Assembly: GCA_043744215.1 (NCBI GenBank)
Contig: JAYTVC010000069.1
Span: 1 to 51,665, forward strand
Length of the DNA: 51,665 nt
Origin: JBEEJL01 sp043744215
GTDB taxonomy: Bacteria > Pseudomonadota > Gammaproteobacteria > Burkholderiales > JBEEJL01
Reading direction: 5' to 3'
Below, piece after piece: positions 14,114 to 22,978 of the stretch. The translations under genes and the position numbers were made by a program. The notes below the pieces were generated by a model. It was not told where the DNA came from, made no database searches, and saw only the letters and a program-made list of their open reading frames with translations. Within the stretch, counting starts at the first letter, position 1; each line of letters opens with the position of its first letter.

Positions 14114-15792
14114 GTGTCTTTTAATGTCACCGTCCGATTAAAAACCGGCTTGCCCGGTTTCGAATCCGCATTGTCCGCAATAAAATAACCATGGCGCTCG
14201 AACTGGAATTGCTCGCCCGGCTTTACATCTTTCAATGAAGGCTCCAGAAATACATTGATCGTTTGTTTGGCATTCGGGTTGATGTCGTCGAGGTATTCTT
14301 TGCCACCCGCGCCGGGGCGGGGCACTTTAAATAATCGATCATACAAGCGTACTTCGCAAGGCACAGCATGTTTTGCCGACAGCCAATGAATGTTGCCTTT
14401 CACTTTGTAGGCGTCCGCGCCCGCCGTGCCGGATTTGGAATCGGGCATGTATTCGCAATGCACGGCAGTGATATTGCCGTTTGCATCCTTATCGCAGCCG
14501 ATGCATTTGATAACATAGCCGTAACGCAAACGCACCGAGTTGCCGGGGAATAAACGGAAGTAGCCTTTGCTCGGCGTTTCCATGAAATCTTCACGTTCGA
14601 TCCATAATTCTTTTGACAGCGGCACGCTTCGTTTGCCCAGATCAGGTTTTTGCGGATGATTGGGCGCGAAGCATTCTTCTTCTTTGCCGTCAGGATAATT
14701 ATCGATGATGAGTTTAAGCGGGTCGAGCACAGCAATGCGACGCAGCGCGTTTTCGTTCAGATCATCGCGCATGCAATCTTCGAGCGTGGTGTAGTCGATC
14801 CACGAATCAGCTTTGCTGACACCAATGCGTTCGGCGAACATTCTGAAACCTGCGGGCGTGAAGCCGCGCCGGCGCGCGCCCACGAGAGTAGGCATGCGCG
14901 GGTCGTCCCAGCCTTCGACGTGTTTTTGATCGACCAGTTGTTTCAAAAAGCGTTTGCTCATCACCACATAAGTGAGATTCAATCGTGCGAATTCAATTTG
15001 TTGTGGGTGCCAGCCGATGACTTCCTTAAGTTCGTCCAGCACCCAATCATATAGCGGGCGATGGTCTTCAAACTCCAGGGTGCAAATGGAATGGGTAATT
15101 TTTTCCAGCGCATCGCTGATGCAATGGGTGTAATCGTACATGGGGTAAATGCACCACTTGTTGCCGGTGCGATGATGTTCTGCGTGCCGGATGCGATAAA
15201 TCACCGGGTCGCGCAGATTGATATTGGGCGACGACAAATCAATTTTTGCCCGGAGCACATGGGCACCATCGGGGTATTTGCCCGCGCGCATGTCGCGGAA
15301 TAGCTGCAAATTTTCTTCTACGCTGCGTTCGCGATATTTTGATGCTTTGCCGCCTTCGGTCAGCGTGCCCCTTAGCGCGCGTATTTCTTCCGCTGTCGAG
15401 CTATCAACATAGGCCTTGTTTTTTTTGATCAGATGCTCGGCGAAGTTGTAGATCTGTTCGAAATAATCCGATGCATAAAATAATTTATCGCCCCAATCGA
15501 AACCCAACCATTTCACCGTATCGAGAATGGTATCGACGTATTCTTGCTCTTCTTTTTCCGGGTTGGTATCGTCGAAGCGCATATGGCACACGCCACCATA
15601 ATCCCGCGCCAGGCCGAAATTAAGGCAAATGGATTTCGCGTGGCCGATATGCAAATAACCGTTGGGCTCCGGCGGAAAACGGGTCGTGACCGGTTGCCCC
15701 CATTTGTTCGACGCGATGTCGACGTCAATGATGTTGCGCACGAAGTTGGTGATGTGGGAGGTGGCGTCGTTTTTGTTTTGCGCGTCGGGCAT
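14095..15792 (-). CDS. glnS: Glutaminyl-tRNA synthetase
   Basis: The ATG at 15792 gives 565 residues, normal for bacterial GlnRS; a longer frame to 15861 lacks homology. Class I signatures are clear. PPEPNGYLHIGHAKS near the N-terminus holds the HIGH motif. The MSKRFLKQLV loop is the KMSKS equivalent. The C-terminal beta-barrel anticodon domain ends in TVTLKDTW. It charges tRNA-Gln in the cytoplasm. No clear Shine-Dalgarno precedes the start, and the 3' end overlaps the possible start of the YVTN gene. Confidence 0.96.
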   Translation of the reverse strand: MPDAQNKNDATSHITNFVRNIIDVDIASNKWGQPVTTRFPPEPNGYLHIGHAKSICLNFGLARDYGGVCHMRFDDTNPEKEEQEYVDTILDTVKWLGFDWGDKLFYASDYFEQIYNFAEHLIKKNKAYVDSSTAEEIRALRGTLTEGGKASKYRERSVEENLQLFRDMRAGKYPDGAHVLRAKIDLSSPNINLRDPVIYRIRHAEHHRTGNKWCIYPMYDYTHCISDALEKITHSICTLEFEDHRPLYDWVLDELKEVIGWHPQQIEFARLNLTYVVMSKRFLKQLVDQKHVEGWDDPRMPTLVGARRRGFTPAGFRMFAERIGVSKADSWIDYTTLEDCMRDDLNENALRRIAVLDPLKLIIDNYPDGKEEECFAPNHPQKPDLGKRSVPLSKELWIEREDFMETPSKGYFRLFPGNSVRLRYGYVIKCIGCDKDANGNITAVHCEYMPDSKSGTAGADAYKVKGNIHWLSAKHAVPCEVRLYDRLFKVPRPGAGGKEYLDDINPNAKQTINVFLEPSLKDVKPGEQFQFERHGYFIADNADSKPGKPVFNRTVTLKDTWAKEK

Positions 15793-16046
15793 GGAATTGC
15801 AATCAGTTATTTTCAGGTGTGCATAGTATAAGGGATGGCGCACGATGCAGGCGCGTGCCAATGAGCCATCGCTTAGCGGGCCAAGCTATTTTTTGATGAC
15901 AAGGTGCACCTGATTCGGCCATTTTCAGAAATAGTTTTGGTCGTTCAGCGGTAGCACTATGGGCATAATGCTTTGTTTTCATTCTTGTTGAAATTTTAGT
16001 AACTATATGATTATTATGAATATTATATTTTACTTGAATATTTTAT

Positions 16047-16076
16047 TGAGAATGATTACTATTTGTATTCTATAAT
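16047..16076 (+). promoter_or_regulatory. Fur-box-like operator over a promoter
   Basis: TGAGAATGATTACTA (16047-16061) matches the 7-1-7 Fur consensus TGATAAT-N-ATTATCA at most positions. TATAAT at 16071-16076 is a perfect -10, and TTGAGA at 16046 is a possible -35, so the box would cover the -35. It stands 18 nt before the iron-uptake operon. The rest of the gap 15793-16046 is AT-rich with no gene. Confidence 0.75.
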
Positions 16077-16093
16077 TTTATTGAGTAGAAACC

Positions 16094-16411
16094 ATGCGTC
16101 AACTCGTATTTTTAATTGCCTTGCTGCCCGTGCTCGGCTTCGCCGCAGACAACGAATATTTGCTGACCATTCGTGATCACCGCTTCGAGCCTGCCGAGTT
16201 GCGCGTGCCGGCTGGCAAAAAAATTAAACTCATTGTCGATAATCAGGATGCAACGCCGGAAGAGTTTGAGAGCCACGAGCTCAACCGCGAAAAAGTCATT
16301 CCGCCAAAATCTAAGGCGACGATTTTTATCGGGCCGCTTGTAGCAGGGCGATATCCGTTCATCGGCGAGTTTCATGACAAAACCGCCAACGGCCTCATCA
16401 TCGCGGAGTGA
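16094..16411 (+). CDS. Periplasmic cupredoxin-domain protein of an iron-uptake operon
   Basis: The 105-residue protein has a short signal peptide (to GFA/AD) and then a small cupredoxin-like domain: EYLLTIRDHRFEPAELRVPAGKKIKLIV, EEFESHEL near 56-63 and GPLVAGRYPFIGEFHD at the end. The classical Cys copper ligand is absent, as in the EfeO-type cupredoxin domain that handles iron. The gene is first in an operon with an FTR1 permease and an outer-membrane barrel, 3 nt or less from the next frame. It probably delivers ferrous or ferric iron, perhaps after oxidation, to the permease. A Fur-like box precedes it. Confidence 0.85.
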   Translation: MRQLVFLIALLPVLGFAADNEYLLTIRDHRFEPAELRVPAGKKIKLIVDNQDATPEEFESHELNREKVIPPKSKATIFIGPLVAGRYPFIGEFHDKTANGLIIAE

Positions 16412-16416
16412 CCATC

Positions 16417-17232
16417 ATGTTAGGTGCGGCCATTATCGTTTTTCGCGAAACCTTTGAAGCGGCGTTGCTGATCGGCATCATTGCCGCAGCCACGCGAGGT
16501 ATGTTTGGCCATTGGCGCTGGATCGGCGCTGGCGTCGGCGCGGGGCTTACCGGCGCTGTGATGGCGGCATTGCTCACCGGTCGGCTGGCGACGGCTTTTA
16601 ACGGTGTGGGCCAGGAAATTTTTAACGCGTTCGTATTGGGCTTGGCAGTTTTGATGCTCGCTTGGCATAACATCTGGATGTCCACCCATGGCGCGGAGCT
16701 GGCCGGGCAGGCGAAGCGTATTGGCGGTGAAATCCGTGCGGGAACCCAACAACTTTCAGCAGTATTTTTTCTTGTTGCCCTTGCCGTATTGCGCGAAGGC
16801 AGCGAAACGGTGTTGTTTTTGTATGGGCTGATTTCCGGCGGCGAATCAGCCATGATGGATATCGTGGGCGGCGGCGGCGGTGGCCTGCTGGCGGGGATAT
16901 TATTTGGTGCCGTGATGTATTTCGGCATGCTGAAAATTCCCGTGCGCTGGTTTTTCAGTGTCACCAGTGTGCTTATCGCATTGCTCGCGGCGGGCATGGC
17001 ATCGAAGATGGCCCACTATTTGTTGCAGGCTGATTTGCTCGCAGGTTCCGAAACACCGCTGTGGAATATCTCAAGATTTCTGCCGACAGATTCTGCTCTT
17101 GGCACCTTGCTCCACGCATTGGCGGGATATGAAGCCGCACCCAGCGCGATGCAAGTGATTTTTTACGCGATCACGCTGTTTGCCATCTATATCGGCATGC
17201 GCTGGGCACGCTCCGCGCGCGCAGTCGGTTAA
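16417..17232 (+). CDS. efeU: FTR1-family iron permease
   Basis: The 271-residue inner-membrane protein has about seven hydrophobic helices and both REXXE iron-translocation motifs: RETFE at 10-14 and REGSE at 126-130. I use the ATG at 16417, which has GGAG in front; an in-frame GTG at 16408 is also possible and would overlap the previous stop. A glycine run (VGGGGGGLL) lies between helices. The gene follows the cupredoxin gene directly and precedes the barrel gene by 20 nt, forming one operon. No EfeB peroxidase is present, so this is a reduced Efe-like system. Confidence 0.92.
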   Translation: MLGAAIIVFRETFEAALLIGIIAAATRGMFGHWRWIGAGVGAGLTGAVMAALLTGRLATAFNGVGQEIFNAFVLGLAVLMLAWHNIWMSTHGAELAGQAKRIGGEIRAGTQQLSAVFFLVALAVLREGSETVLFLYGLISGGESAMMDIVGGGGGGLLAGILFGAVMYFGMLKIPVRWFFSVTSVLIALLAAGMASKMAHYLLQADLLAGSETPLWNISRFLPTDSALGTLLHALAGYEAAPSAMQVIFYAITLFAIYIGMRWARSARAVG

Positions 17233-17252
17233 ATCAATTATTAAGGTTCATA

Positions 17253-17984
17253 ATGAAATACTTTTCAAGCTTGGTGGGAACGCTCGCCCTGATTTTGTCA
17301 CCGTTCGTGCACGCCGGTACAGATGAATACATTTTTTTGCCGGGCGTGACTTACGGAGAAAGCGAAATCGACTTCAAGTACGGCACAGCAAAGCAGGGAG
17401 AAGAGCGCATTGGTGCCGCATCGCTGGGTTTCGGTTACGGCGTTACGCCGCGCTGGTTTACCGAGTTTTATGCCAAATATCACCACACTGGCAGCGAAGG
17501 CACCCGCTTCGACGCTTGGGAATGGGAGAACAAATTTCAATTGACCGAGGTGGGACAATATCCCGTTGACTTCGGCGCAGTTATCGAACTGGAGCGGCCA
17601 CAAGTTCGCAGCGAAGGCTACGAACTGCGGATCGGACCGCTGATGCAAACGGAATTCGGCAAGGTTCAACTCAACGCCAACATTTTATTTCAACGCCACT
17701 TTCGTGCTGAAGGCCCGCAGCGCACTGAGCTGGGTTACCAATGGCAAACGAAGTACCGCCTGCAACCGGAATTTGAAATCGGACTGCAAGGGTTTGGCGA
17801 CGTGGGCGAATGGCATCATTGGGCCCCGCGTAACGAGCAATCCCATCGCCTCGGGCCGGCAGTGTTGGGAAAATTTGCTCTAGGTAATCGCCGAGCCATC
17901 AAATACAACGCTGCGTGGTTGATCAAGGCGTCGGATGCAGCGCCAAGCAAAAATTTCAGAATGCAAATGGAGTATGAGTTTTGA
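17253..17984 (+). CDS. Putative outer-membrane beta-barrel protein of the iron operon
   Basis: The 243-residue product has a signal peptide (to VHA/GT). It continues as alternating polar and aromatic beta strands such as AASLGFGYGVTPRWFTEFYAKY and PVDFGAVIELERP, and ends in an aromatic residue (MQMEYEF), a typical barrel-closing signature. I recognise no named porin family. Its place as third gene behind a Fur-like box and an FTR1 permease suggests a role in bringing iron or another metal across the outer membrane. That is inference from context. Confidence 0.75.
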   Translation: MKYFSSLVGTLALILSPFVHAGTDEYIFLPGVTYGESEIDFKYGTAKQGEERIGAASLGFGYGVTPRWFTEFYAKYHHTGSEGTRFDAWEWENKFQLTEVGQYPVDFGAVIELERPQVRSEGYELRIGPLMQTEFGKVQLNANILFQRHFRAEGPQRTELGYQWQTKYRLQPEFEIGLQGFGDVGEWHHWAPRNEQSHRLGPAVLGKFALGNRRAIKYNAAWLIKASDAAPSKNFRMQMEYEF

Positions 17985-17997
17985 TTTGCTCCAAGGT

Positions 17998-18035
17998 GTC
18001 TCGCAGGTCTTATTTCAACCCGCGAGACTTTGTTT
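17998..18035 (+). terminator. Intrinsic terminator of the iron operon
   Basis: GTCTCGC pairs with GCGAGAC (18022-18028), followed by a T-rich tract. Confidence 0.7.
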
Positions 18036-18055
18036 TGTTAATGGTAAATATATAA

Positions 18056-19534
18056 TCACGCCGCCTTGGTTTTTCGCCGAGCCGTCGTACCATCAAGCGA
18101 AATATTCAGCGCCTGTGCTAGGCCTTTGCCATAAGCGGGATCAGCTTGCAGGCAATGATTAATGTGGCGCATCTGGATTTCCAACGGCGCACCGCCTATG
18201 GAACGCGCTGTGTTGTCAAACAAAGCTTGTTGCTGTGCAGGCTTCATCAAACGAAACAATGCGCCCGGTTGTGAATAATAATCCGTGTCCTCTCGGTGAT
18301 TCCATTGCGCGGCAGCGCCTTCTATGGATAATGGCGGCTCGCGGAAATCCGGTTGCTCCTGCCACTCACCGTCGCTGTTCGGCTCGTAGCCCAATGTGCC
18401 GCCTTGATTGCCGTCCACGCGCATGGCGCCATCGCGATGGTAGCTATGGAATGGGCAGCGCGGCGCATTAACGGGGATCTGATGGTGGTTCACGCCAAGC
18501 CGATAGCGTTGCGCGTCGCCGTAAGAGAATAATCTTGCCTGCAACATTTTATCCGGGGAGAAACTGATGCCGGGTACGACAGCAGCCGGGTTGAATGCCG
18601 ATTGTTCGACTTCAGCAAAAAAATTCTCCGGGTTTCGATTAAGTTCCATCACACCCACTTCGATGAGCGGATAATCCTTGTGCGGCCACACCTTGGTGAG
18701 GTCGAAGGGATGGTATGCTACTTTGGATGCATCGGCTTCGGGCATGATTTGCACGTATATCGTCCACTTGGGGAAGTCGCCCTTTTCGATGCTTTCATAC
18801 AAATCGCGCTGGTGGCTTTCGCGGTCTTTGCCGATGATGGCTTCCGCTTCCGCATCAGTCAGATTCTTGATGCCCTGCTGCGATTTCAGATGGAACTTGA
18901 CCCAGTAGCGTTCGTTTTTGGCATTGATAAAACTAAAAGTATGCGAGCCGAAGCCGTGCATATGGCGATAGGTGGCCGGCAAGCCGCGGTCGCTCATGAC
19001 GATCGTAATCTGATGCAACGCTTCGGGCAAAGATGTCCAAAAATCCCAATTGTTTTTCGCACTACGCAGATTAGTACGTGGGTCGCGCTTCACAGCGTGG
19101 TTGAGGTCGGGAAACTTCAGCGGATCACGCAGAAAAAATACCGGCGTATTATTGCCCACCAGATCCCAATTACCTTCTTCCGTATAAAATTTTACGGCAA
19201 AACCGCGAATGTCACGCTCGGCATCAGCCGCGCCCCTTTCACCGGCAACGGTAGTGAAGCGGGCGAATAGGTCGGTTTTTTTGCCGACCTTGGAAAAAAT
19301 TTTCGCGCGTGTGTAGCGGGTGATGTCGTGGGTGACGGTAAACCTGCCGTAGGCAGCGGAGCCTTTGGCGTGCATACGTCGCTCCGGAATCACTTCGCGG
19401 TCAAAGTGCGCCAACTTTTCCAACAGCCACACATCCTGCAACAGTGCCGGGCCGCGCGGTCCGGCAGTCATGATGTTCTGGTTGTCGGTCACAGGCGCGC
19501 CGGCGGCAGTGGTCAATTTGGGTTGCTTTCTCAT
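18056..19534 (-). CDS. katA: Monofunctional haem catalase, small-subunit type
   Basis: The 492-residue protein matches small-subunit catalases along its length. The distal-side histidine is His55 in ERRMHAKGSAAYG. The region GNWDLVGNNTPVFFLRDP follows, then the proximal haem ligand tyrosine in RLFSYGDAQRYRLG, with the arginine partner. It breaks down hydrogen peroxide in the cytoplasm. AGGAGAACGATC precedes the ATG. It lies 47 nt downstream of dps on the same strand, and oxyR is divergent from dps. This makes a compact peroxide-response cluster, probably under OxyR control. Confidence 0.96.
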   Translation of the reverse strand: MRKQPKLTTAAGAPVTDNQNIMTAGPRGPALLQDVWLLEKLAHFDREVIPERRMHAKGSAAYGRFTVTHDITRYTRAKIFSKVGKKTDLFARFTTVAGERGAADAERDIRGFAVKFYTEEGNWDLVGNNTPVFFLRDPLKFPDLNHAVKRDPRTNLRSAKNNWDFWTSLPEALHQITIVMSDRGLPATYRHMHGFGSHTFSFINAKNERYWVKFHLKSQQGIKNLTDAEAEAIIGKDRESHQRDLYESIEKGDFPKWTIYVQIMPEADASKVAYHPFDLTKVWPHKDYPLIEVGVMELNRNPENFFAEVEQSAFNPAAVVPGISFSPDKMLQARLFSYGDAQRYRLGVNHHQIPVNAPRCPFHSYHRDGAMRVDGNQGGTLGYEPNSDGEWQEQPDFREPPLSIEGAAAQWNHREDTDYYSQPGALFRLMKPAQQQALFDNTARSIGGAPLEIQMRHINHCLQADPAYGKGLAQALNISLDGTTARRKTKAA

Positions 19535-19581
19535 GATCGTTCTCCTAAATGTTGGTGAAAAATAAAAATCATTTCGCAGAA

Positions 19582-20046
19582 TTATTTTTCCAGCAGGCTG
19601 CGCAGCATCCAGGCCGATTTTTCGTGCACCTGCATACGCTGTGTAAGCAGGTCTGCTGTGGGTTCGTCTTTCGCCGCATCGACGATAGGAAAAATCGAGC
19701 GTGCAGTGCGCACGACGGATTCCTGGCCTTCCACCAACAATTGAATCATCTCCGTTGCTTTCGGCACACCCTCAGTCTCTTTTATCGAAGACAGGCTGGC
19801 GTATTCTTTGTAAGTTCCTGGCGCGGGAAAATCCAGCGCGCGGATACGTTCGGCTATGAGATCTACCGCCAATGCCAACTCATTGTATTGCTGCTCGAAC
19901 AACAAATGCAGGGTTTGGAACATGGGGCCCTTCACGTTCCAATGGAAGTTATGGGTTTTGAGATACAAGGTGTAAGTGTCCGCCAGCAATTTGGACAGGC
20001 CGCCGGCGATCGCAGCGCGGTCTTTTTCGTTGATGCCGATATCCAT
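19582..20046 (-). CDS. dps: Dps-type ferritin-like DNA-protection protein
   Basis: The ATG at 20046 follows TTGGAGACTATC and gives 154 residues; the frame extends to 20079 without support. The ferroxidase ligands are spaced exactly as in Escherichia coli Dps: His35 in HNFHWNVKG, His47 in FQTLHLLFE, and Asp62 and Glu66 in VDLIAERIR. Dps forms dodecamers that oxidise iron with hydrogen peroxide and store it, limiting Fenton damage. The gene is followed by katA and read away from oxyR. The lysine-rich N-terminal tail needed for DNA binding in E. coli is short here, so storage may be its main role. Confidence 0.95.
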   Translation of the reverse strand: MDIGINEKDRAAIAGGLSKLLADTYTLYLKTHNFHWNVKGPMFQTLHLLFEQQYNELALAVDLIAERIRALDFPAPGTYKEYASLSSIKETEGVPKATEMIQLLVEGQESVVRTARSIFPIVDAAKDEPTADLLTQRMQVHEKSAWMLRSLLEK

Positions 20047-20198
20047 GATAGTCTCCAAGATGGTTAAGTGGGTTGTCATGCGCGATGACGTGAGAACAAT
20101 TTACGGCTTGACCATCAATAAATCTAATTGTATATTTTTCTAATAATGATAAATTATTTTAATAATATATTATTGAATATAATCAATGGGTTGCTTGT
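20047..20198. promoter_or_regulatory. Shared dps/oxyR control region
   Basis: This 152-bp divergent gap is strongly AT-rich on the oxyR side (20110-20190). It holds spaced ATGAT, ATTTTA and TAATAATATATTATTG stretches that could serve as OxyR contact points, though I cannot fix a definite ATAG-N7-CTAT array. Both promoters must lie here. Confidence 0.5.
20171..20192. repeat. Recurrent AT-rich motif, copy before oxyR
   Basis: TATTGAATATAATCAATGGG lies just before the oxyR start, in the orientation opposite to the copy before the methyltransferase. Confidence 0.65.
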
Positions 20199-21101
20199 AT
20201 GAATTTGACTGACCTCAAGTATCTGCTTGCTGTTACCAGTGAGCGCAATTTTCGCAAGGCGGCAGAAAAATGTTTTGTCACGCAGCCTACGCTGTCAATC
20301 GCGATCCAGAGACTGGAAGAGGAATTGGGCGTAAAGATTTTTGAGCGCAGCAAAGCTGGTATTACGCTCACTGATATTGGCGCAACGCTGATCGAACAGG
20401 CCCAGCGCGTGTTGGATGAAGCTGCCAAATTGAAAGCGCTCGCCGCGCAAGGCCATGATCCGCTGGCCGGGCCGCTCAAGGTGGGCGTGATATATTCTGT
20501 CGGGCCGTATTTGCTGCCGGACCTGATACCGTCGCTGCAAAAAATCGCGCCGATGATGCCGCTGGCGGTGGAAGAAAACATCACTGCTCATTTGGAAGCG
20601 CGGCTGAAAAGCGGTGCGCTGGATGCCATTATCATTGCCTTGCCTTTCGGCAACGGGAATATTGTGACCCGGGCGCTGTACGACGAACCCTTCGACGTCA
20701 TCGTGCCGCATAGCCACGAATGGGCCGGCAAGGAAAAAGTGAAAGCACGCGACTTGGCGAAGCAACATGTGCTGTTACTCGACTCCGGCCACTGCTTCAG
20801 CAATCAGGTGGCGGAAGCGTGCCCAAAGTTGGGCAGCAAGCCCGACACTCAGCCGGGCAATTCGTTGGAAACTATTCGCAACATGGTGGCATCGGGCCTC
20901 GGCATCAGCGTGTTGCCTGCAAGCGCGACCGGCGGCAACTATCGCAGCAAATTGGTAAAGGCGATTCCGTTTGCTTCGCCGGTGCCATCGCGTCGAATTG
21001 CAATGGCGTGGCGCAAAGGGTTTGCACGCGAGAGGGCGATTGAAACCTTGGTCGATGCGATTGGGAGAACAAAAATTGAACGGCTGGAAATGCTGTTTTG
21101 A
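20199..21101 (+). CDS. oxyR: OxyR, LysR-type peroxide sensor
   Basis: The 300-residue LysR-family protein has an N-terminal winged helix (MNLTDLKYLLAVTSERNFRKAAEKC with TQPTLSIAIQRLEEELG). The regulatory domain carries the redox pair of OxyR: Cys199 and Cys208 in LLDSGHCFSNQVAEACPK, the same numbering as in Escherichia coli. Peroxide would join them in a disulfide and switch the tetramer to an activator of dps-katA and other genes. It is transcribed divergently from dps, a classic autoregulatory layout. A strong terminator follows. Confidence 0.96.
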   Translation: MNLTDLKYLLAVTSERNFRKAAEKCFVTQPTLSIAIQRLEEELGVKIFERSKAGITLTDIGATLIEQAQRVLDEAAKLKALAAQGHDPLAGPLKVGVIYSVGPYLLPDLIPSLQKIAPMMPLAVEENITAHLEARLKSGALDAIIIALPFGNGNIVTRALYDEPFDVIVPHSHEWAGKEKVKARDLAKQHVLLLDSGHCFSNQVAEACPKLGSKPDTQPGNSLETIRNMVASGLGISVLPASATGGNYRSKLVKAIPFASPVPSRRIAMAWRKGFARERAIETLVDAIGRTKIERLEMLF

Positions 21102-21126
21102 AGGACGATATAGTGCTGCAAATAAT

Positions 21127-21160
21127 AACGCCCGACGGTTTCATTCCGTCGGGCGTTTTA
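21127..21160 (+). terminator. Intrinsic terminator of oxyR
   Basis: AACGCCCGACGG and CCGTCGGGCGTT form a 12-bp perfect stem around TTTCATT; Ts follow. Confidence 0.9.
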
Positions 21161-21181
21161 ATTTGAAAAATCAAAAATCAA

Positions 21182-22183
21182 CTACAAATATTGCGTCGCC
21201 AGCCACCATGCCACCGCAGATACAAACGCCGAGCAGGGGATAGTCAGCACCCAGGCCCATACGATGTTACCCGCCACCCCCCAGCGCACGGCGGAAAGCT
21301 TGCGCGATGCGCCTACACCGACGATGGCACCGGTGATGGTGTGTGTGGTGGAAACAGGAATGCCCAATGATGTAGCAAGGAACAAAGTTATTGCGCCGCC
21401 TGTTTCTGCACAGAACCCGCCGACAGGTTTGAGTTTGGTGATTTTCATGCCCATGGTTTTCACTATGCGCCAGCCGCCGAACAGGGTGCCGAAACCGATG
21501 GCTGCGTAGCACGATACGATCACCCAGGCCGGCGGCGCGGTGTCAGTGGTCTTGCTTATGCCCGCGAACACCAGCAGCATCCAGATAATGCCGATGGTTT
21601 TTTGTGCGTCGTTGCCGCCGTGTCCCAAACTATAAAAAGATGCAGACACCAGTTGCGCGCGGCGAAACCATTTATCGACTTTGCGCGGCGTGGTGCGCAC
21701 AAAAACCCAGGCGGTGACAGTCATCAGAATCGCGCCGAACAGAAAGCCGAGAAGCGGCGAAATCAAAATGAACGACACGGTTTTCAATACGCCGCTGGCT
21801 ATCAACGAACTTGTGCCGGCTTTTGCGACAGCCGCGCCGACCAAGCCGCCTACAAGGGCGTGCGATGAGCTGGATGGGATGCCATAAAACCAAGTGATGA
21901 GGTTCCAGAAAATCGCGCCAACGAGGGCACCGAAAATAACATATTGGTCGATTATGGCGGGATCAATGGTGCCTTTGCCCACGGTGGCCGCTACGTGCAA
22001 TTTGAATACGAAAATTGCCACCACGTTGAAAAATGCCGCCCACGCGACGGCCCATTGGGGTTTCAAAACACCGGTGGATACGACGGTCGCGATGGAATTG
22101 GCCGCGTCGTGAAAGCCGTTCAAGAAATCGAACAGCAACGCGAGTGCGATCAGGACCACGATCATCTCAAAGCTGATATGCAT
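21182..22183 (-). CDS. pit: Low-affinity inorganic phosphate transporter (Pit family)
   Basis: The 333-residue inner-membrane protein shows the duplicated PiT signature: DFLNGFHDAANSIATVVSTG near the N-terminus and the GHGGNDAQKTIG loop in the second half. About ten hydrophobic helices are visible, with YGIPSSSSHALVGGLVG and GIPVSTTHTITGAIVG as the paired pore loops. It carries metal-phosphate with protons or sodium. I use the ATG at 22183 (GGGAATAACAATC before it). The DUF47 gene lies 19 nt upstream on the same strand, a common operon pair. Confidence 0.94.
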   Translation of the reverse strand: MHISFEMIVVLIALALLFDFLNGFHDAANSIATVVSTGVLKPQWAVAWAAFFNVVAIFVFKLHVAATVGKGTIDPAIIDQYVIFGALVGAIFWNLITWFYGIPSSSSHALVGGLVGAAVAKAGTSSLIASGVLKTVSFILISPLLGFLFGAILMTVTAWVFVRTTPRKVDKWFRRAQLVSASFYSLGHGGNDAQKTIGIIWMLLVFAGISKTTDTAPPAWVIVSCYAAIGFGTLFGGWRIVKTMGMKITKLKPVGGFCAETGGAITLFLATSLGIPVSTTHTITGAIVGVGASRKLSAVRWGVAGNIVWAWVLTIPCSAFVSAVAWWLATQYL

Positions 22184-22202
22184 GATTGTTATTCCCGCTG
22201 AA

Positions 22203-22829
22203 TTAGGCGTTTTCGAGCACAATGCCTTGAATGATATTCGCCACGTCTTCGCAACGGTCGGTTACCGCTTCAAGCATTTCGTAAATGGCCTTGAGTTTGA
22301 TCAGCTCGCGCGTATCGATTTCGTCGCGAAAAAGTTTCGCCATCGCCGCGCGCATCACATGGTCTGCGTCCGCTTCGAGACGGTCGATGTCAGAGCAGAT
22401 CTTCATGATGGCGGCGGAGTTTTCCATGTTTGGCAACAACGCTACCGCGCCTTTGACCTTCTCGGCGCAGCCCACACAGATCTCTGCCAGCTTTTTGCAC
22501 TCTGGCGTCACCTGGCGCACATCGTAGAGGAACATGGATTGCGCCACGTCTTCCATCATGTCGAGAATGTCATCCATTTTGCTGATGAGCTGATGGATCT
22601 CGTCGCGGTCGAGCGGGGTAATAAAAGTTTTGTGCAGCAGGTCGATGGTTTGGTGGGTGATTTTGTCGGCGCGCTTTTCGATGGTTTCTACATTGCGCAC
22701 ATGGCTTTCGATGTTGGCAATGTCGCCCATGAACGCATTTAGCTCAATGGCACCTAGCAGAATTTGTTCGGCGTGATCGTTGAAGTAATCAAAAAATTTG
22801 CCTTCACGCGGCATCAATTTGCTCAACAT
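22203..22829 (-). CDS. DUF47 (PhoU-like) Pit accessory protein
   Basis: The 208-residue all-helical cytoplasmic protein begins MLSKLMPREGKFFDYFNDHA and has the PhoU-like repeats with acidic metal-binding stretches (HQLISKMDDILDMMEDVAQ and SDIDRLEADADHVMR). It is the first gene of a two-gene unit with pit. DUF47 proteins are thought to modulate Pit activity; the mechanism is not settled. Confidence 0.92.
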   Translation of the reverse strand: MLSKLMPREGKFFDYFNDHAEQILLGAIELNAFMGDIANIESHVRNVETIEKRADKITHQTIDLLHKTFITPLDRDEIHQLISKMDDILDMMEDVAQSMFLYDVRQVTPECKKLAEICVGCAEKVKGAVALLPNMENSAAIMKICSDIDRLEADADHVMRAAMAKLFRDEIDTRELIKLKAIYEMLEAVTDRCEDVANIIQGIVLENA

Positions 22830-22950
22830 AATATTTCTCCCTAGACTAAATTGATGTTAACGGGCGCTATTATCCCTTGCTTTTGCGTGGTTCTAAAAAT
22901 ATTTTTATGAAAGTTTTATCGCGCACAGCAGGTTTGTAAATGAATAAAAA

Positions 22951-22967
22951 ATACTCAATATAATCAA
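22951..22967. repeat. Recurrent AT-rich motif, copy before tag
   Basis: ATACTCAATATAATCAA is followed at once by the AGAGGT ribosome-binding site of tag. The embedded TATAAT would place a transcription start on the ribosome-binding site itself if used as a -10. Confidence 0.65.
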
Positions 22968-22978
22968 AGAGGTAAATA

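Noticed and set aside
15938..15975. tRNA-like GGTCGTTCAGCGGTAGCAC stretch
   Set aside because: Resembles a D-arm, but no anticodon arm, T-arm or acceptor stem can be formed.
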